Origin: Gallionellaceae bacterium UBA5126
Lineage (GTDB): Bacteria; Pseudomonadota; Gammaproteobacteria; Burkholderiales; Gallionellaceae
Reading direction: 5' to 3'
Assembly: GCA_002414205.1 (NCBI GenBank)
Contig: DHYQ01000037.1
Coordinates: 50,275-60,280, forward strand
DNA length: 10,006 nt
Below the pieces are notes generated by a model. It was not told the origin of the DNA, did not search any database, and saw only the letters and a list, made by a program, of their open reading frames with translations. The position numbers and the translations under genes were made by a program. Below are positions 7,084-10,006 of the stretch, in pieces; positions within the stretch are counted from its first letter, which is position 1, and each line of letters starts with the position of its first letter.

Positions 7084-7683
7084 TTATGCTCTAGGCAAGT
7101 AGCGTGCCAGCTTCTGTAACAACACTTGCATGGCTTTGCCGCGATGGCTGATGGCGTGTTTTTGTTCGCGTTCCAGTTGGGCGGCGGTGCGGTTGAATTC
7201 GGGGACGAGAAACAGCGGATCGTAGCCGAAGCCGCCGTCGCCTTGCGGGGCGGTGAGGATTTCGCCGTGCCATTCGCCTTCGGCAATCAGCGGTTGCGGG
7301 TCATCGGGGTGACGGACGAAAACCAGCACGCAGTAGTAGTGGGCGCGGCGGTTAGTTTGGTTTTCGAGAGCATCCAGCAAGGCCTGGTTGTTGCGCGCAT
7401 CGGATTTCGGCTCGCCTGCGTAGCGGGCGGAATACACCCCCGGTGCGCCGCCGAGGGCATCGACACAAATGCCCGAATCATCCGCCAAGGCGGGCAAGCC
7501 ACTTTCGCGGCTGGCGTGGCGGGCTTTGGCGAGGGCGTTTTCGACAAAGGTGCAATGTGGCTCTTCGGCTTCGCTGATGCCGAGTTGGGCCTGGGTGAGG
7601 ATGTCGATGCCGAGCGGGGCGAGCAACAGTTGAAATTCGCGCAGCTTGCCGGCGTTGTTGGAGGCGATGACCAGTTTTTGCAT
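7084..7683 (-). CDS. rdgB: XTP/dITP pyrophosphatase (RdgB/HAM1 family)
   Basis: This cytosolic house-cleaning enzyme hydrolyses non-canonical purine nucleotides (XTP, dITP, ITP) to monophosphates and keeps them out of DNA and RNA. The 199-residue protein has SNNAGKLREF (8-17), the acidic motif LADDSGI (66-72, with D69 the likely catalytic base), GAPGVYSARYAG (79-90), GGFGYDPLF (150-158) and SHRGKA (179-184), all diagnostic. The ATG at 7683 is chosen because the protein then begins MQKLVIASNN as in the family, with AGGAAG upstream. An in-frame start at 7743 would run through the preceding terminator and is rejected. It is separated from the PEBP gene by that terminator and lies 48 bases upstream of leuC, so it may be cotranscribed with the leu operon. 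Confidence 0.97.
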   Translation of the reverse strand: MQKLVIASNNAGKLREFQLLLAPLGIDILTQAQLGISEAEEPHCTFVENALAKARHASRESGLPALADDSGICVDALGGAPGVYSARYAGEPKSDARNNQALLDALENQTNRRAHYYCVLVFVRHPDDPQPLIAEGEWHGEILTAPQGDGGFGYDPLFLVPEFNRTAAQLEREQKHAISHRGKAMQVLLQKLARYLPRA

Positions 7684-7706
7684 ATATGAACTTCCTGAGA
7701 ACCAAT

Positions 7707-7733
7707 GAAAACAGGCCGGGAAGCCCCGGCCTG
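7707..7733 (-). terminator. Rho-independent terminator after the PEBP gene
   Basis: CAGGCCGGG (7712-7720) and CCCGGCCTG (7725-7733) form a perfect 9-base GC-rich stem with a 4-base loop. On the minus strand it is followed by TTTTC. It sits 20 bases past the PEBP stop and just before the rdgB ribosome-binding site, so it should end transcripts from the fdsB/yqaA/PEBP side. Confidence 0.85.
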
Positions 7734-7752
7734 CCTGAGTCAATCCGTTTCT

Positions 7753-8445
7753 TTACTCCTTGGGACGGGAGTACTGTGCGGTAAAGCTGGCTTTGGCGAT
7801 GGTACTGGCGTTAATGACATAACGGATCATGGCTGGGGTGGAGTCTTCCGGCAAATCCAGTTGCTCCACGTTCAGGGCATGTACGGTAAAGATGTAGCGG
7901 TGCGGCGTGTCACCGGGCGGTGGGCACATGCCGCCCCAGGCTTCTGCACCGTAGTCGTTGATCGCCTGAATGGCATTGTCCGGCAAATCCGCACTGTGCA
8001 ACATGCCGACACCCGCATCCAGGTTGGTGACATCTGCCGGGATGTTATAGACGATCCAGTGCCACCAGCCTGATCCGGTGGGGGCGTCGGCGTCATAAAC
8101 GGTGACAGCGAAACTTTGTGTGTCGGCAGGTGCGCCGCTCCATTTCAATTCAGGCGAGGTGTTTTCGCCAGCACAGCCGAAGCCGTCATATTCAAAACGT
8201 TGGTCGATGTCGCTGCTGCTCTGAATGTCGGGGCTGGAAATGCGGAAAGCCGATGGCTTGGGCGCAGCGGCGGCTTTGTTCTTGTTGTTTTTGCTGGCTT
8301 TGGCGGCTTTGGCTGGTTTGGCTTTTTTGGCAGCTTTGTGAGTTGTGGGGGGAACCATGATATCCCCTTCAATCGTGGGATCATCTGCGGCATGGCTCAG
8401 CGTAAACACCCCACTCAGGGCGATTACCAGTAAGGTACGGTACAT
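7753..8445 (-). CDS. Secreted PEBP / YbhB-YbcL family protein with Lys/Ala-rich linker
   Basis: The 230-residue protein starts at the ATG at 8445, six bases after a strong AGGAG. Residues 1-19 are a Sec signal peptide (MYRTLLVIALSGVFTLSHA). Residues 37-63 form a low-complexity linker with ten lysines among alanines. From about residue 67 a phosphatidylethanolamine-binding-protein fold follows. Its two signatures are YDADAPTGSGWWHWIV (117-132) and GGMCPPPGDTPHRYIFTVHAL (about 171-191), which form the anion-binding pocket. Bacterial YbhB/YbcL proteins have no settled function; some are proposed kinase or protease modulators. The usual length is about 160-190, and the extra length here is the linker. 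It lies 44 bases after the yqaA-like gene and ends at a terminator. An open extension to 8634 overlaps yqaA and lacks a signal peptide. The family assignment is firm, the role unknown. Confidence 0.92.
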   Translation of the reverse strand: MYRTLLVIALSGVFTLSHAADDPTIEGDIMVPPTTHKAAKKAKPAKAAKASKNNKNKAAAAPKPSAFRISSPDIQSSSDIDQRFEYDGFGCAGENTSPELKWSGAPADTQSFAVTVYDADAPTGSGWWHWIVYNIPADVTNLDAGVGMLHSADLPDNAIQAINDYGAEAWGGMCPPPGDTPHRYIFTVHALNVEQLDLPEDSTPAMIRYVINASTIAKASFTAQYSRPKE

Positions 8446-8489
8446 AATCTTCTCCTTTTTCGTTGTACAAGGGGCCACCTTGCTGACAA

Positions 8490-8897
8490 TCATACAACAA
8501 AGCGCTGCGTCATGAACACCACAGCCCCGTAGCGCAAGCCTTTTCCAAGCAGCATCCACAGGGCGCTTTGCCAAATCGACAGGCGTAACCAGCCCGCCGC
8601 GAGACACAGGGCATCCCCGATCAGCGGCGTCCAAGCCAGCACTAACACCGGTGCGCCGTAGCGACTGACTTTGTCCAGATGGCGCAGGGTTTGGGTCTGT
8701 GGCAGCAGCCAGCCCATGCCAAAACTGATCATGCCGCCCAGGGTGTTACCCAGCGTTGCCAGCGCGATAGCGGGCCACATACTGTCGGGATAGGCTTTCA
8801 AGACGGCGAACAGCACCGCCTCGGAGCCACCCGGCAACAGGGTCGCGCCGAGCAGGCTGCTGAGGAACAGCGACAACAAACTAGCGGATTCGCTCAT
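8490..8897 (-). CDS. yqaA: YqaA-family (DedA/SNARE-associated) inner-membrane protein
   Basis: A 135-residue, very hydrophobic protein of the YqaA branch of the DedA superfamily. The family-like N-terminus FLSSLLGATLLPGGSEAVLF (11-30) carries the conserved acidic E26. GNTLGGMISFGMGWLLP (50-66) follows. The membrane-re-entrant type segment WTPLIGDALCLAAGWLRL (89-106) contains conserved proline, glycine and aspartate. About four membrane segments are apparent (roughly 6-33, 42-64, 82-104, 108-130). DedA-superfamily proteins are linked to lipid flipping and membrane homeostasis; YqaA itself is poorly characterised. The ATG at 8897 has no clear ribosome-binding site and lies 24 bases after the fdsB stop, so it is probably expressed from the upstream transcript. 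The symbol follows the E. coli name and may not imply orthology. Confidence 0.85.
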   Translation of the reverse strand: MSESASLLSLFLSSLLGATLLPGGSEAVLFAVLKAYPDSMWPAIALATLGNTLGGMISFGMGWLLPQTQTLRHLDKVSRYGAPVLVLAWTPLIGDALCLAAGWLRLSIWQSALWMLLGKGLRYGAVVFMTQRFVV

Positions 8898-8921
8898 GCG
8901 GCGCGTTGCCGCCAGGTTGAA

Positions 8922-10006
8922 CTACGCATTGAAATCCTGCGGGAAATGGTTTAGTGCGGACAAGACGGGGTAGGGTGTCATGCCGCCCATGGCGCACAGC
9001 GAGCCGTGGGTCAGCACGTCGCACAACTCGCGCAGCAGGGCCAGATTGGCGCTGACATTTTCCCCAGCCAGCACCCGCTCCAGAATTTCCGTGCCACGGG
9101 TGCTGCCGATGCGGCAGGGCGTGCATTTGCCGCAGGATTCGTGCGCGCAGAAGGCCATGGCGTAGCGCGCCAGTTCGGCCAGATTGGCGCTGTCGTCGTG
9201 CACCACGATGCCGCCATGCCCCAGCGCCGCGCCAATGGCGGCAAAGGCTTCGTAATCCAGCGGCGTGTCCCATTGTGCTTCCGGCAAATACGCGCCCAGC
9301 GGGCCGCCGACCTGCACGGCGCGCATGGGGCGACCGGACGCGGTGCCCCCGGCGTAGGTGTCCAGCACTTGGCGCAAGGTGAGGCCGAACGGCACCTCGA
9401 TCAGCCCGCCGCAGCGCACATTGCCGGCCAGTTGAATCGCCAAGGTGCCGCGTGAGCGCGCCACCCCCAGCGCCTGATAGGCCGCCGCGCCTTGGGCGAT
9501 GATTTGCGGCACGGCGGCGAAGGTCAGTACGTTTTGTATCAGGGTGGGCTGGCCGAACAAGCCTTGCAGCGCGGGCAGTGGCGGCTTGGCGCGCACTTGG
9601 CCGCGCTTGCCTTCCAGACTTTCCAACAAGGCGGTTTCCTCGCCGCAAACATACGAGCCTGCGCCGATGCGCAACTCGATGTCAAAATCCCGCCCGCTAT
9701 CCCGCAGATTGCGCCCCAGATAGCCGGCCTCACGGCACAGCACAATGGCCTGTTGCAGGATGCGCGCCGCATTGGGATATTCGCTGCGCAGGTAGATGTA
9801 GCCTTGCGTTGCGCCCACCGCCAGCCCGGCGATGGTCATGCCTTCCAGTAAAGTCAGCGGATCACCTTCCATCAGCAGGCGGTCGGCAAAAGTGCCGGAG
9901 TCGCCTTCGTCGGCATTGCACACCACGTACTTTTGCGCGGCTTGCGCGCCTTGCACCGTGCGCCATTTAATGCCCGCCGGAAAGGCCGCGCCGCCGCGCC
10001 CGCGCA
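8922..10006 (-). CDS. fdsB: NAD-dependent formate dehydrogenase beta subunit (FdsB/NuoF-like), C-terminal part, runs off right edge
   Basis: 360 residues are visible; the N-terminus lies beyond the right edge. The frame enters as RGRGGAAFPAGIKWRTV, the NADH/FMN-binding glycine-rich start of the NuoF 51-kDa fold. Then come VVCNADEGDSGTFADR and GSYVCGEETALLESLEGKRG, the FMN site. The [4Fe-4S] ligands are SCGKCTPC (visible residues 291, 294, 297) and a cysteine 40 residues later (337), matching NuoF spacing. The C-terminus SLCAMGGMTPYPVLSALNHF resembles FdsB of soluble formate dehydrogenases more than complex I NuoF. It would pass electrons from the molybdenum/tungsten alpha subunit to NAD+. Full-length FdsB is about 520 residues, so roughly 160 are missing, including the N-terminal ferredoxin-like part. 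The next gene downstream is yqaA, not fdsA. Another diaphorase-type NuoF homologue remains possible. Confidence 0.85.
   Translation of the reverse strand, partial: RGRGGAAFPAGIKWRTVQGAQAAQKYVVCNADEGDSGTFADRLLMEGDPLTLLEGMTIAGLAVGATQGYIYLRSEYPNAARILQQAIVLCREAGYLGRNLRDSGRDFDIELRIGAGSYVCGEETALLESLEGKRGQVRAKPPLPALQGLFGQPTLIQNVLTFAAVPQIIAQGAAAYQALGVARSRGTLAIQLAGNVRCGGLIEVPFGLTLRQVLDTYAGGTASGRPMRAVQVGGPLGAYLPEAQWDTPLDYEAFAAIGAALGHGGIVVHDDSANLAELARYAMAFCAHESCGKCTPCRIGSTRGTEILERVLAGENVSANLALLRELCDVLTHGSLCAMGGMTPYPVLSALNHFPQDFNA

Noticed and set aside
7684..7743. N-terminal extension of rdgB
   Set aside because: It would be translated from the terminator hairpin; the family start and a ribosome-binding site are at 7683.
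8462..8489. Possible promoter TTGTCA-16-TACAAC before the PEBP gene
   Set aside because: The predicted transcription start would fall on or next to the ribosome-binding site, leaving almost no leader; too weak to annotate.
8446..8634. N-terminal extension of the PEBP gene
   Set aside because: Overlaps yqaA, lacks a signal peptide, and a strong AGGAG site marks the start at 8445.
8881..9648. 255-codon minus-strand frame within fdsB in another phase
   Set aside because: Arg/Ala-rich with no domain; the overlapping fdsB frame carries all FMN and Fe-S motifs.

Overview
The window looks like a chromosomal segment of a Gram-negative proteobacterium, most likely a betaproteobacterium. The main evidence is the gene order leuC, leuD, leuB, asd, fimV, the classic leucine-biosynthesis/asd/fimV neighbourhood of that class. 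Supporting points are an entericidin-type lipoprotein between leuC and leuD, a FimV-family inner-membrane protein, and an FdsB-type formate dehydrogenase subunit. Hand-counted GC in the leu genes is about 63-68%. All supported genes lie on the minus strand, so transcription runs from the right edge to the left edge. No gene-free stretch exceeds about 120 bases.

Right part (7707-10006): the C-terminal two thirds of an FMN/Fe-S formate dehydrogenase beta subunit (fdsB-like) runs off the right edge. It is followed by a small YqaA/DedA-type membrane protein and a secreted PEBP (YbhB/YbcL) protein with a lysine/alanine-rich linker. A good intrinsic terminator closes this block.

Centre (3020-7683): rdgB (XTP/dITP pyrophosphatase) precedes a leucine operon. 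That operon reads leuC, a 39-residue entericidin-like lipoprotein, leuD, an MNT nucleotidyltransferase, a HEPN protein, then leuB. LeuC and LeuD form isopropylmalate isomerase, and LeuB is the following dehydrogenase. The MNT and HEPN genes are an MntA/HepT-type toxin-antitoxin pair packed between leuD and leuB with 0-3 base gaps. The HEPN gene is much more AT-rich than its neighbours, so the pair looks like an acquired cassette that now depends on leu-operon transcription.

Left part (1-3019): a 116-base gap between leuB and asd holds a long purine/pyrimidine hairpin with G-quadruplex potential on both strands. Then come asd (aspartate-semialdehyde dehydrogenase of the shorter class, with its catalytic cysteine) and the N-terminal 594 residues of FimV, which runs off the left edge.

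The most notable observations are the toxin-antitoxin module embedded in the leu operon, the leuB-asd hairpin/G4 element, and the fdsB gene not followed by fdsA. No RNA genes, CRISPR arrays, insertion sequences or attachment sites were seen.
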